A stretch of 64,000 bases of DNA from Oscillospiraceae bacterium HV4-5-C5C (GCA_012034405.1 JAAVLZ010000004.1:62001-126000), one strand, 5' to 3'; positions 52,352-62,318 are shown, counted from the stretch's first letter. Translations and numbers: made by a program. Notes: generated by a model from the sequence alone, not told the origin.

Positions 52352-52981
52352 CTAATTCAAGTGATAAATTGTGATCACAAGCTCACTCTCTTGCCTGACC
52401 TCGCTCTTATAGCCCAGATTCAGAGCTGCCAGCTCCTGATTGAACCAAGGTGGTATATGAGAGTATATGACGGTCAGGCGGCGGAAGCTCTGGCGTTGCC
52501 GCAGTAACGGTAGCAAAGCCCGTTTGGTGGAAATCTCCGGATGCTGCAGCTGAAGCTGGTTCAAGTCCAGGCTGAAACAGCCTGGCGGCCCTTCAGTCAG
52601 TTGATCAGCCCCCTGTGCAGCGGCCGGGGTCAGGATCTGACTCCGGCGCTGGCTTTCCTGGGTATCTGCCCAGATATGGTTCAGAACCCCGTCCCCGATC
52701 TGAGTTATCTCAAAGATGGCAAAACCCATGCGGTCAAATACATAGTAGGGTAACCCGCTGAGCCGGGCGGCGGCTATGATGCGGCAGTCTCCCAGCTCCA
52801 GTACCAGGGAACGGATCTGATCTCTGATACTTGCCGCAGCTGAATCTGAATCCAGCCGCCAGGGTATGTCCTGACTGAGCTGCCAGGCTTGGTTCACGCG
52901 GGTGAAAATCCGCACGTTCCGGCAATCCTGGGCCGAACTTGGAATGGTATTTTTTGAAAGTATCGATATCATTTCTTGCAT
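52352..52981 (-). CDS. anfO: AnfO-family nitrogenase accessory protein
   Basis: A 209-residue protein matching the AnfO family (Fe-only nitrogenase accessory protein). Recognisable parts are 'LELGDCRIIAAARLSGLPYYVFDRMGFAIFEI' (read in parts, about residues 62-93) and the C-terminal 'STKRALLPLLRQRQ' to 'HIPPWFNQELAALNLGY'. The function of AnfO is poorly defined. I start at the ATG at 52981 because the family motif begins there and AAGGGGGG lies upstream; an ATG at 53056 after AGGGA would add 25 residues. No anfD, anfG or anfK is in the window; the neighbouring nitrogenase is Mo-type. Confidence 0.78.
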   Translation of the reverse strand: MQEMISILSKNTIPSSAQDCRNVRIFTRVNQAWQLSQDIPWRLDSDSAAASIRDQIRSLVLELGDCRIIAAARLSGLPYYVFDRMGFAIFEITQIGDGVLNHIWADTQESQRRSQILTPAAAQGADQLTEGPPGCFSLDLNQLQLQHPEISTKRALLPLLRQRQSFRRLTVIYSHIPPWFNQELAALNLGYKSEVRQESELVITIYHLN

Positions 52982-53087
52982 TTTTGTTTTATCCCCCCTT
53001 TTTCCGCCAGCCAGCTTCCGAAGCAGGTTCCCCAGCTGATCCTGGATCAGGCTCATTATAGGTCCCTGGTTTTCCGCACCGCAACGA

Positions 53088-53144
53088 CAAATTTATGGGC
53101 CATGCTATTTTTGTTAATTATGGCAAATTTATCGGCAATACTTT
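53088..53144. repeat. Imperfect direct repeat between anfO and nifH
   Basis: Two 21-bp copies at 53088-53108 and 53124-53144, 17 of 21 positions identical, sharing the CAAATTTAT start and a GGC-N-AT-N-CT core. They are 36 bp apart and lie 25-80 bp upstream of the predicted nifH -35. Spacing and position fit paired binding sites for a regulator acting on both divergent promoters. Confidence 0.6.
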
Positions 53145-53168
53145 CGTGATTATCTACAAGTACGTGCA

Positions 53169-53197
53169 TTGTAATAGCCCTGGATGCCTCCTATACT
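53169..53197 (+). promoter_or_regulatory. Predicted vegetative-type promoter of the nif operon
   Basis: -35 TTGTAA (53169-53174), 17-bp spacer, -10 TATACT (53192-53197). The transcript would start near 53204 and leave a leader of about 105 bases with the inverted repeat CCGGA/TCCGG. I see no convincing sigma-54 GG-N10-GC element, in line with clostridial nif promoters. Confidence 0.55.
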
Positions 53198-53269
53198 GGA
53201 GCTCATAGCAAGGCTGGAATGGATTATCCGGACGCGAACCTGCAATCCGGCCCCGCTCATCCGCAGTAG

Positions 53270-54130
<861 letters not shown>

Positions 54131-54151
54131 TCAAAAAAGGAGGACTGCAGC

Positions 54152-54475
54152 ATGTTGTTGGTTAGAGCCATAATCCGGCCGGAGAAGGTGAATGAGGTGC
54201 TGGATGAATTAATGACCGCAGGCTACCCCGCCGTAACGAAAATGGATGTGTTTGGCCGGGGTAAACAGAAAGGCATGATTGCCGGATCCGTCCAGTATGA
54301 CGAGATTCCTAAAGAAATGCTGCTATTTTTCATCAAAGATGAGGATAAAGATGATCTGATCCGCATCCTTCTGCGCACCGCTAAAACGGGTGCCGGTAAC
54401 TATGGCGACGGACGGATTTTTGTTTCCCCGGTGGAAGACGCCTACACCGTGTCTACCGGCAAGCAAGGTTTGTAA
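54152..54475 (+). CDS. nifI1: PII-like nitrogenase regulator NifI1
   Basis: A 107-residue GlnB-type protein lying between nifH and nifD, the position of NifI1 in archaea and anaerobic bacteria. 'MLLVRAIIRPEKVNEVLDELMTAGYPAVT' (read in parts) and 'DVFGRGKQKG' open the fold; 'YGDGRIFVSPVEDAYTVSTG' is the C-terminal signature. With NifI2 it binds and switches off the MoFe protein when ammonium is present, sensing 2-oxoglutarate and ATP. Start after AGGAGG. Confidence 0.93.
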   Translation: MLLVRAIIRPEKVNEVLDELMTAGYPAVTKMDVFGRGKQKGMIAGSVQYDEIPKEMLLFFIKDEDKDDLIRILLRTAKTGAGNYGDGRIFVSPVEDAYTVSTGKQGL

Positions 54476-54489
54476 AGGAGTTTGCCACC

Positions 54490-54867
54490 ATGAAAGAAGT
54501 AATGGCATTTTTGCGGACCAATAAAGTCAATGACACCAAAAGAGCGCTGGCGGAGGCCGGCTTCCCTTCTTTCACCTGTCGCAGGGTTCTGGGCCGCGGC
54601 CGCAAGTCGGTTGACCCCCTGTTAGCGCATCTGGCCCTGGAAAGCGGCGAGCTTCCGGCCAACGCGCAGGGTGAGAGCCTGACCGAGCATATGCGGTTGA
54701 TCCCCAAGCGCTTTTTTACCGTAGTGGTGACAGATCAGCAGGCGGCTGATGAGGTGATTCAGACCATCATCAGAGTGAATCAGACCGGCAGCCCGGGAGA
54801 CGGAAAAATCTTTGTGATTGATATTCCTGAAGCTTACCGGGTACGGACCGGAGACAGGGTCCTCTAG
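54490..54867 (+). CDS. nifI2: PII-like nitrogenase regulator NifI2
   Basis: A 125-residue partner of NifI1. It has 'VLGRGRKSVDPLLA' and a longer T-loop region (about residues 38-70), then 'RFFTVVVTDQQADE'-like core strands and 'GDGKIFVIDIPEAYRVRTGD'. NifI1/NifI2 form a heteromer that inhibits nitrogenase after translation. AAAGGAG precedes; 14 bp after nifI1. Confidence 0.93.
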   Translation: MKEVMAFLRTNKVNDTKRALAEAGFPSFTCRRVLGRGRKSVDPLLAHLALESGELPANAQGESLTEHMRLIPKRFFTVVVTDQQAADEVIQTIIRVNQTGSPGDGKIFVIDIPEAYRVRTGDRVL

Positions 54868-54893
54868 CGACCAGACCAGAGGAGGTTAAGTCA

Positions 54894-56518
54894 ATGGATA
54901 TCAGAACAGCTCTATTGGATAAATACGGCGCCAGAGTTTATAAAAACCGCAAGGATCATATTCTGACCGTGCCCGCGGACGGCAGCCGGCCGGAAGTCGG
55001 CGCCAACTCCCGGTCTTTGCCCGGCATCATGACGGAACGCGGCTGCTGTTACGCCGGTTGTAAGGGCGTGGTAGTCGGTCCGATCAAGGATGTGGTCACC
55101 ATAACCCACGGTCCGATTGGCTGCGGTTACTATACCTGGGGTACCAGACGCAACAAGGCCAGGCCCAGTATTGAAGGTCAGCGGCAGGAAAATATGCCCA
55201 TGCTGAATCAGTATATGTTTTCTACCGATATGCAGGAGCCCAATATTGTCTTTGGCGGAGAAAAAAAGCTGCGCAAGGCCTGTGAAGAAGCGATTGAAAT
55301 TTTTCATCCCAAAGCCATCTTTATTTGCGCAACCTGCCCGGTAGGATTAATCGGAGATGACATTCACGCGGTGGCAGCCGGTATTGAAGCAGACTATAAC
55401 GTTACCTGTGTGGCGTTTTCCTGCGAGGGTTACAAAGGCGTATCCCAGTCAGCCGGGCACCACATTGCCAATAATCAGATCATGCGTCACATTATTGGCA
55501 GCGGTTCCAGACCTTTGCCCACGCCTTATACAGTAAATATTCTGGGCGAATACAACATCGGCGGCGATGGTTTTTACGAAGAAGCGCTGCTGGCCCGCTG
55601 CGGTATTCACGTCCGCTCAGCATTTACCGGTAATGCCTCCATTGATGAAATCGCCTCCGCGCACCAGGCTAATCTCAATCTGGTCATGTGCACCGTTCAA
55701 TTAATTATATCGCCGATATGCTTAAAACCCGTTACGGAACGGACTGGCTGAAGGTAAACTTTATTGGTATCGAAGCAACCAAAAAGAGTTTGCGGGATAT
55801 CGCGAATTATTTTGGTAATCAGGAACTGATAGACCAGGTTGAAGCAGTCATAGCTGAGGAAGAAGCGCGGTATGCGGAAGATTATGCCTACTACCGCAGC
55901 AAGCTGAGCGGCAAAACAGCCGGTTTATATGTGGGCGGCTCCCGCTCGCACCACTATCAGCTGCTGCTGAAGGACTTCGGGGTCAGTACTGTGCTGGCCG
56001 GCTATGAATTTGCCCACCGTGACGACTATGAAGGCCGGGAAGTTATTCCTTCCATCAAGCTGGATGCCGACGGTAAAAACATTGAGACCATCACCGTCCA
56101 GCCGGATCCGTCCCAGTTCCGGACTTACCTGACGCCTGAAGGCGCGCAGCGCCTGAAAGAAGCGCATCCTGAGATTGAACTGAATGATTACAAAGGCATG
56201 ATCGTGGATATGGAAGCGGGCGCACTGATTGATGATGACATGAATCAATATGAAACTGAAGAGCTCATGCGTCTGGTCAAGCCGGATATCTTTTTTACCG
56301 GCATTAAAGACAAATATGTCGTTCAGAAAGGCGGCACGCTCTGCCGTCAGCTGCACTCCTATGATTACTCCGGTCCGTATTCCTGTTTTCAGGGAGCCGC
56401 TAATTTTGCCCGGGATCTGGCAGCCAGTCTTTATACGCCCGTCTGGGGTATGATCCGGGTTCCCTGGAAAAGCCGGCCGGCTATCCTGGCCCACACTGTT
56501 GTTGGAGGTGAAGACTGA
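54894..56518 (+). pseudogene. nifD: Nitrogenase MoFe protein alpha chain NifD, frameshifted
   Basis: Two overlapping frames together encode a full NifD of about 541 residues with the insertion of roughly 50 residues known from C. pasteurianum ('FAHRDDYEGREVIPSIKLDADG' to 'MNQYETEELMRL'). Frame one (54894-55751) carries P-cluster Cys51, 77 and 148 and ends its homology at Cys266, the predicted FeMo-co ligand, within 'LNLVMC'. Frame two (homology from 55691 to 56518) continues 'HRSINYIADM' and holds the cofactor His in 'QLHSYDYSGPY'. Restoring one C (TGC-CAC) rejoins the frames. No slippery heptamer is present. If real, Mo-nitrogenase would be inactive; a sequencing error is at least as likely. 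Confidence 0.9.
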
Positions 56519-57885
56519 TGCTGGACGCAACGCCCAAAACCCAATTTAAAAGAGAAGCCCTGCGCATTAACTCCTGTAAAACCTGCCAGCCTGTCGGCGC
56601 GCTGTACGCCGCGCTGGGCGTACACCGCTGCATGCCTTACTCTCACGGATCTCAGGGTTGTGTGGCATACCACCGGACGGTATTGACCCGTCATTACAAA
56701 GATCCCATGATGGCCGTTTCATCCTCCTTTACGGAAGGCGCGTCCGTTTTTGGCGGCAAATCCAACCTGACCACCGGCGTCAAAAATGTGTTTGATATTT
56801 ATCAGCCGGATATCATCGCCGTCCACACGACCTGTCTTTCAGAAGTTATCGGGGATGACCTGAAAGCCTTTATTCAGGATCTGGACATCCCTGAAGGGAA
56901 ATATGTCGTTCACAGTAACACCCCTTCATTCAAAGGCTCACATATCAACGGCTACGCGGCCATGATGGGCGGCTTCATTAACTATCTGTCGCAGACAACC
57001 GGCCAGACCAACGGCAAGCTGGCCGTCTTTCCCGCCTGGAGCGAACCTTCCGACCTGAGGCTGCTGAAATCCTATCTGGAGCAGATGGGTATTGCGTACA
57101 CCTTGTTCCCAGACCAGTCCGGCGTGGTTGATGCGCCGATGACGGACCATTTTGAATACTTTCCCAAAGGCGGCACCACCATTGAGGAAATCCAGGGACT
57201 CGGTGACTGTACCCATGTGTTAGGCCTGGGCGAATGGACCGTGCCGGAGCCCTGTGCCGTTCTGGAAAAGAAGTGCGGGACCAAATCCATCCTCCTGCCC
57301 TACCCCATCGGCATCCAGAATACGGACCGCCTGTTGATGACGCTGACCGATCTGACCGGCAAACCGGTTCCCTACGCCATTGAAGAAGAACGCGGCCAGT
57401 TGATTGATCTGATTCTTGATCAGCATATCTGGACCAGCCAGAAATCCTGTGCCATTTTTGGAGATCCGGACTTCATCCTGGGTGTCACCTCACTGGTACT
57501 GGAAATGGGAATGCTGCCCAAATATGTCCTGACCGGAACGCCCGGCCACGCCTTTCCTAAAATGTGCCAGGCACTCTTTGAAGCCTATGGGGTGGAAGAC
57601 CAATGTCAGGCCTTTGAATTTGATGATCTGTTTGATCTGCACCAGTTCATTAAAAATGATCCGGTTGATGTATTAATCGGTACCAATTACGGCAAACAGA
57701 TAGCCCGGGCAGAAAGCATTCCCTTTGTCAGGGCAGGCTGGCCAGTTCTGGACCGTTACGGTCATTACCTGTGGCCCAATATCGGTTACCGCGGCGCGAT
57801 GCGTTTTGTAGAACGGATTTCCGGCGCCATTATGGACCATGTGGATGCAGTCTGTCCGGATGAAGACTTTGATGTCGTCATGTAG
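56518..57885 (+). CDS. nifK: Nitrogenase MoFe protein beta chain NifK
   Basis: A 455-residue subunit, short like the C. pasteurianum NifK because the long N-terminal extension of proteobacterial NifK is absent. P-cluster cysteines are Cys23 ('KTCQPVGA'), Cys48 ('GSQGCVAYHR') and Cys106 ('HTTCLSEVIGDD'). 'SNTPSFKGSHINGY' is another signature. It overlaps nifD by 1 bp (TGATG) after GGAGGTGAAG. It is intact. Confidence 0.95.
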   Translation: MLDATPKTQFKREALRINSCKTCQPVGALYAALGVHRCMPYSHGSQGCVAYHRTVLTRHYKDPMMAVSSSFTEGASVFGGKSNLTTGVKNVFDIYQPDIIAVHTTCLSEVIGDDLKAFIQDLDIPEGKYVVHSNTPSFKGSHINGYAAMMGGFINYLSQTTGQTNGKLAVFPAWSEPSDLRLLKSYLEQMGIAYTLFPDQSGVVDAPMTDHFEYFPKGGTTIEEIQGLGDCTHVLGLGEWTVPEPCAVLEKKCGTKSILLPYPIGIQNTDRLLMTLTDLTGKPVPYAIEEERGQLIDLILDQHIWTSQKSCAIFGDPDFILGVTSLVLEMGMLPKYVLTGTPGHAFPKMCQALFEAYGVEDQCQAFEFDDLFDLHQFIKNDPVDVLIGTNYGKQIARAESIPFVRAGWPVLDRYGHYLWPNIGYRGAMRFVERISGAIMDHVDAVCPDEDFDVVM

Positions 57886-57921
57886 GCCGGACCGCTCAGC
57901 CTGATCTGTCAGGAGGTTAAC

Positions 57922-59256
57922 ATGCCGCATACAGATATTCTTACCGAGCGCAAAAACTTTATTGGCCAGGGGGGCGGCAAAACCGTCTGCTGTGACCGTG
58001 ACAGCGTATCCGGGGCGGTCAGTCAGCGGGCCTGTGTTTACTGCGGTGCCAGGGTCGTGCTGAATCCCATCACGGACGCGTACCATATCATCCACGGTCC
58101 CATCGGCTGCTCCAGTTATACCTGGGATATCAGAGGTTCTTTGTCCAGTGACGATGAGCTCTACCGCAACAGCTTCTCCACGGATTTGTCAGAGCAGGAT
58201 ATTGTGTTTGGCGGAGCTGAAAAACTGACCCGGGCCATTGATGAAGTAGTGGCCAAGCATCACCCCAGGCTCATCTTTGTCTACGCGACCTGTATCGTCG
58301 GCGTCATAGGTGATGATGTGGAGGCCGTCTGCCGGCAGGCGGAGCAAAAGTATCCGCTGCGCTGCATTCCGGTAAAGTCGCCGGGGTTTTCCGGCAATAA
58401 AAGTTATGGCTACCGCATGGCCTGCGAAGCGCTGATGGCTCTGATCCGGCCAGCCCCCCGCCCGGCCGGGCGCCTGGGGGTCAACCTTTTAGGTGACTTT
58501 AATCTGGCCGGGGAGATCTGGATCATCCGCCATTATCTGGAAATCATAGGCATACCGATCATTTCGACCTTCACTGGCGACGCGAATTATGACACGCTGA
58601 TGCAATCGCCGCAGGCCCGGCTGAATCTGGTGCAGTGTGCCGGCTCCATGACCTATCTGGCCGGGCAGATGGAAGAAGAATTTGGTATTCCTTTTATAAA
58701 GATCTCCTTTTTTGGCCGTGAGGATACCAGTGCATCACTCATACGGATTGCCCAGGCACTGGGAGATTCCGGCCTGATTGCCCGGGCCCGCGCCTTTACC
58801 CAGGAACAGGAAGCCCGGCTGCTGCCCTTTGAGCAGGCCTGGCGCGAAGGCCTGGCTCATAAAAAAGCGGCGATATATGTCGGCGGCGGATTTAAGGCGA
58901 TTTCGCTCATCAGACAGTTCAATGCCATGGGAATGGAAACCGTCATTGTGGGGACGCAGACCGGTAAAGCAGAGGATTATGAACTGATTTCTCAACTGGT
59001 CGGTCCGGATACGGTCATCCTGGATGACGCTAACCCTGCGGAGCTGGAGCGTTTTTTAAAGGAAAAAGGCGCTGACCTTTTAGTCGGCGGCGTCAAAGAA
59101 CGGCCGCTGGCTTATAAGCTGGGTCTGGCCTTTTGTGACCACAATCATGAACGCCGCCACGCCTTGGCCGGTTATGAGGGCGTCCGGAACTTCACCCGGG
59201 AAATCAATCTGTCGCTTAACAGCCCGGTCTGGTCTTATATGGGAGGCAGTATATGA
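57922..59256 (+). CDS. nifE: Nitrogenase cofactor scaffold protein NifE
   Basis: A 444-residue NifD paralogue that, with NifN, forms the NifEN scaffold on which NifB-co is converted to FeMo-co. Cluster cysteines are Cys38/41 ('ACVYCGA'), Cys63 ('HGPIGCSSYTW') and Cys124 ('YATCIVGVIGDD'). The 'KSPGFSGNKSYGY' and 'NLLGDFNLAGE' segments separate NifE from NifD. AGGAGG precedes the ATG; 4-bp overlap with nifN-B. Confidence 0.94.
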   Translation: MPHTDILTERKNFIGQGGGKTVCCDRDSVSGAVSQRACVYCGARVVLNPITDAYHIIHGPIGCSSYTWDIRGSLSSDDELYRNSFSTDLSEQDIVFGGAEKLTRAIDEVVAKHHPRLIFVYATCIVGVIGDDVEAVCRQAEQKYPLRCIPVKSPGFSGNKSYGYRMACEALMALIRPAPRPAGRLGVNLLGDFNLAGEIWIIRHYLEIIGIPIISTFTGDANYDTLMQSPQARLNLVQCAGSMTYLAGQMEEEFGIPFIKISFFGREDTSASLIRIAQALGDSGLIARARAFTQEQEARLLPFEQAWREGLAHKKAAIYVGGGFKAISLIRQFNAMGMETVIVGTQTGKAEDYELISQLVGPDTVILDDANPAELERFLKEKGADLLVGGVKERPLAYKLGLAFCDHNHERRHALAGYEGVRNFTREINLSLNSPVWSYMGGSI

Positions 59257-61841
59257 CGCAAAATCTGGTAAACCTGAACGTAAACCCCTGTAAGATGTGT
59301 ATGCCTATGGGTTCGGCTACGGCCTTTTACGGTATCGCCCGCTGCATGACCATCCTGCACGGCTCCCAGGGCTGCGCGACCTATATTCGCCGTCATATGG
59401 CGACTCACTATAATGAACCGGTAGATATCGCTTCAACATCTCTGACTGAGGAAGGTACGGTTTTTGGCGGTGAAAAAAACCTGCTGCAGGGTCTGAAAAA
59501 CATGGTGGAGTTGTACCGTCCTGAAGTCATAGGCGTAGCTACCACCTGTCTGGCTGAAACCATCGGCGAAGATGTTGAACGCTATATTGAAACCTTTCAT
59601 GACTTGCATCCGGAGTTGCCGGTTAAAATCATTCCGGTAGCTGCTGCCGGCTACGGTGGCAGCCAGTACGAAGGTTACTGGCACGCCCTGCGCTCGGTCG
59701 TCAGCCATGTGGACATGGATACGACGCCCAATCAATACATGAATATCATCCCGGGGCTGCTGTCACCCGCAGATGTAAGGGCCTTAAAGGATCTGTTGGA
59801 CCAGCTGCAGGTGCCTTATCTGCTGCTACCGGATTTAGGCGATAATCTGGACGGCGTACATACCGAGCATTATGAACGCTTACCGCAGGCTGGCATTACC
59901 CTAGCCCAGATATCCAAAATGGCCGGAAGCCGGGCTACCATAGAGTTCAGTCTGCTGAATCAGCCGGCTTATTCTCCCGGCACCTATCTGCGCGATACCT
60001 ACGGGGTGCCGCTGTTTCAGTTAAATATGCCCGGTTCACTGCGGGATACCGACGCGCTGATTTCACTGCTGAAGGACCTGGGCGCCAAGGTGCCGGAGCG
60101 GCTTCGCCAGTCCCGCGGTCGCTTTTTAGATGCCATGGCTGACAGTCATAAATATAACGCGGCCGGCCGGGCGGTGATCTTTGGAGAGCCGGATTTTGTC
60201 CTGGTAACGGCCAGGCTGTGCTGCGAAAACGGCCTGCTGCCGGTGCTCTGCGCGACGGGGGCTCGAAGTAAGGAGCTCGCGCCGCTGCTGGAGGCAGACC
60301 TTAGTGACTGCGCCCGGCGTTTTCACGTCGCCTCTTATCAGGTGCTCGATAACTGCGATTTTGATACCATAGAGCGGAAGGCCGCGGAACTGGGCGCTAA
60401 TCTGATGATTGGTTCCTCTGACGGCCGCAGGGTAGCCCAAAAATTGAAGCTGCCATTGATCCGCTGTGCCTTTCCCTGTCATGACCAGATTGGCGGCCAG
60501 CGGGTACGCACCATCTTGTATGACGGTTGTCTGAGCCTGCTGGACCGGTGCACCAACGCGCTCTTAAGTCAAAGAGAAACCGGCTTCAGGCAGAAAGTGT
60601 ACGATCTATATTATAAAGCCCCGGCCACGGTCAGCTTACTGCCGGCTGATCAGCCAGCTTCAGCGACCGCATCAGCCAAAGCCCGTGAATTGCAGCGCAA
60701 AACAGACGAGCATCCCTGTTTTAATGGCTGCGGCGGTCAGTTTGCCCGCATGCATCTGCCGGTAGCGCCGGCCTGCAATATTCAATGCAATTACTGCGTC
60801 CGGAAGTATGACTGCGCCAATGAAAGCCGGCCCGGGGTTACTACTGAGGTCTTAACCCCTCAGCAGGCCTTTGAAAAGTATCGCTACGTCAAAAGCCGTC
60901 TGCCTGAGCTCAAGGTTGTGGGCATAGCCGGCCCCGGGGACAGCCTGGCGGAATGGGATAAAACCCGCGAAACCCTGGAGCTGATCCGGCAGTCTGATTC
61001 AGAAATAACCTTTTGTCTTTCCACCAACGGTTTACTGCTGCCGCAGTATGCTGATCAATTAGCCAAACTGGGCGTAAGTCATGTGACGGTCACTTTAAAT
61101 ACAATCGATCCGGCTGTCGGAGCCAGAATTTACCAGCACGTTGACTTTATGGGCAAGCGCTACACGGGTGAGACTGCGGCGGCCCTGCTGCTGGCCAATC
61201 AGCTGGCCGGTATCCGGCGGGTGTGTGAGCTGGGTCTGGTCTGTAAAGTAAATATTGTCCTGTTGAAAGGGATGAACGACCAGCAGCTGAGCCAGATCGT
61301 CCAAACCGTTAAGGATTTAGGTTGTGACCAGACAAACATCATGCAGATGATCCCGGTGGCCGGCGCGGTTTTTGAGCATATGCCCTTAACCAGCAACAAA
61401 GAAATCACGCAGGCCCGCCGTGCCTGCAGTCATATTCTTAAGCAGATGAATCATTGCCAGCAATGCCGGGCCGATGCCATCGGCACCTTGGGTCACGATC
61501 GTTCACGGGAATTCTGTCAAAGCCGCCTCCAGGCAGCTGACGCCGAGCCGGCCATTGTCCCGGCGGCCACAGCGCTAGCAGCTGTCCTCCCATCTTCCTC
61601 CCCGCCGTCTGTTCTCCCGGCTGCCCTGCCATCCCTCCCGGCTGAGCCGGCCGCGGCGGCATCCTGGTTGATCAGCATTTTGGCCAGGTCTCTGATTTCT
61701 ATATCTATGATTACCAGGATCATACAGTCTGTTTCCGGGAACGGCGCCGGGTTGGTCCTTACCGCACCGCGGACAGCTGTGATGGCCAGGGCGGCGGCCA
61801 ACGGGAGGAAGCTCAGGACCACCGTATGCGGGATATCCTGA
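59253..61841 (+). CDS. nifN-B: NifN-NifB fusion, cofactor biosynthesis protein
   Basis: An 862-codon fusion as in C. pasteurianum. Residues 1-450 are NifN ('NPCKMCMPMGSATAFYGIARC', read in parts; 'TTCLAETIGED'). Residues 485-770 are the radical-SAM NifB core with CxxxCxxC at Cys508, 512, 515 ('CNIQCNYC') followed by 'VRKYDC', 'GIAGPGDSL' and 'CQQCRADAIGTLGHDR'. NifB makes the 8Fe-9S-C precursor and NifN with NifE matures it, so the fusion couples two steps. From about residue 799 the frame is non-homologous: the expected NifX-like domain follows in another frame (next entry). ATGA overlap with nifE. Confidence 0.92.
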   Translation: MTQNLVNLNVNPCKMCMPMGSATAFYGIARCMTILHGSQGCATYIRRHMATHYNEPVDIASTSLTEEGTVFGGEKNLLQGLKNMVELYRPEVIGVATTCLAETIGEDVERYIETFHDLHPELPVKIIPVAAAGYGGSQYEGYWHALRSVVSHVDMDTTPNQYMNIIPGLLSPADVRALKDLLDQLQVPYLLLPDLGDNLDGVHTEHYERLPQAGITLAQISKMAGSRATIEFSLLNQPAYSPGTYLRDTYGVPLFQLNMPGSLRDTDALISLLKDLGAKVPERLRQSRGRFLDAMADSHKYNAAGRAVIFGEPDFVLVTARLCCENGLLPVLCATGARSKELAPLLEADLSDCARRFHVASYQVLDNCDFDTIERKAAELGANLMIGSSDGRRVAQKLKLPLIRCAFPCHDQIGGQRVRTILYDGCLSLLDRCTNALLSQRETGFRQKVYDLYYKAPATVSLLPADQPASATASAKARELQRKTDEHPCFNGCGGQFARMHLPVAPACNIQCNYCVRKYDCANESRPGVTTEVLTPQQAFEKYRYVKSRLPELKVVGIAGPGDSLAEWDKTRETLELIRQSDSEITFCLSTNGLLLPQYADQLAKLGVSHVTVTLNTIDPAVGARIYQHVDFMGKRYTGETAAALLLANQLAGIRRVCELGLVCKVNIVLLKGMNDQQLSQIVQTVKDLGCDQTNIMQMIPVAGAVFEHMPLTSNKEITQARRACSHILKQMNHCQQCRADAIGTLGHDRSREFCQSRLQAADAEPAIVPAATALAAVLPSSSPPSVLPAALPSLPAEPAAAASWLISILARSLISISMITRIIQSVSGNGAGLVLTAPRTAVMARAAANGRKLRTTVCGIS

Positions 61842-62005
61842 GTGCTGTAGACGATTGCAGCGGAGTCATCTGCCTCCGCATCGGAGAAGCGCCCCGGCAG
61901 CAGCTGGAGCAGCGGAAAATCCAGATCACCACGACCTACGAACAAATTGAAAAAGCCGTGGCCGCCGCGGCCCAGCAGTTTCACGCAGCCCGGAAAGGAG
62001 CGTAA
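61646..62005 (+). pseudogene. Out-of-frame NifX-like C-terminal domain of NifN-B
   Basis: In the frame shifted relative to nifN-B, 61646-62005 encodes 119 residues that include 'GGILVDQHFGQVSDFYIYDY', the hallmark of the NifX/NafY/NifB C-terminal cofactor-binding domain, and continues to a stop 4 bp before the ferredoxin start. Upstream in this frame a TGA at 61643 closes it, and no start codon or ribosome binding site precedes. A single-base deletion in the GC-rich run around 61641-61660 would explain it, giving an ancestral NifN-B of about 917 residues. Confidence 0.8.
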
Positions 62006-62009
62006 TATT

Positions 62010-62318
62010 ATGGTCTCCGCTAAATATCATGTCTTCATCTGCACCAGCTGTACCTTAAACGGACAGCAACGCGGCTTTTGTGCCAAGTCCGGTTCACCGG
62101 AGCTGGTCCTGAAGCTAATGGAAGAATTGGAAGACCGTGGCCTCTCCGCTGACGTCATGGTCAATAATACCGGCTGTTTCGGGATCTGCAACCGCGGCCC
62201 CATCATGGTCGTCTATCCGGAGGGTGTCTGGTACGGCAATCTGGATGAGCAGGCAATCGAGACCATCTGCGAAGAACACCTTGAAGCGGGCCATCCCGTC
62301 GAGCGGCTCCGCATTTGA
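62010..62318 (+). CDS. Thioredoxin-fold [2Fe-2S] ferredoxin of the nif operon
   Basis: A 102-residue ferredoxin, the same length as the C. pasteurianum 2Fe-2S ferredoxin. Its cysteines fall at 11, 14, 24, 56 and 60; Cys11, 24, 56 and 60 coincide with the known cluster ligands of that protein ('FICTSC', 'GFCAKSG', 'NNTGCFGICNRGP'). It interacts with the MoFe protein in Clostridium. The ATG at 62010 follows AAAGGAG; the open frame extends further up into the NifX-like domain in a different frame and is not used. Confidence 0.92.
   Translation: MVSAKYHVFICTSCTLNGQQRGFCAKSGSPELVLKLMEELEDRGLSADVMVNNTGCFGICNRGPIMVVYPEGVWYGNLDEQAIETICEEHLEAGHPVERLRI

Noticed and set aside
46219-52984. Shared 15-mer ATTTCTTGCATTTTT upstream of livK and within anfO
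   Set aside because: One or two such matches are expected by chance in 64 kb of sequence, and the second lies around a start codon rather than in a promoter.
55684-55700. Programmed frameshift in nifD
   Set aside because: No slippery heptamer or downstream pseudoknot is evident, and frameshifting is not known for nifD.
54152-57885. Alternative (V or Fe-only) nitrogenase
   Set aside because: No delta subunit gene (vnfG/anfG) lies between nifD and nifK, and NifD has the C. pasteurianum Mo-type insertion.
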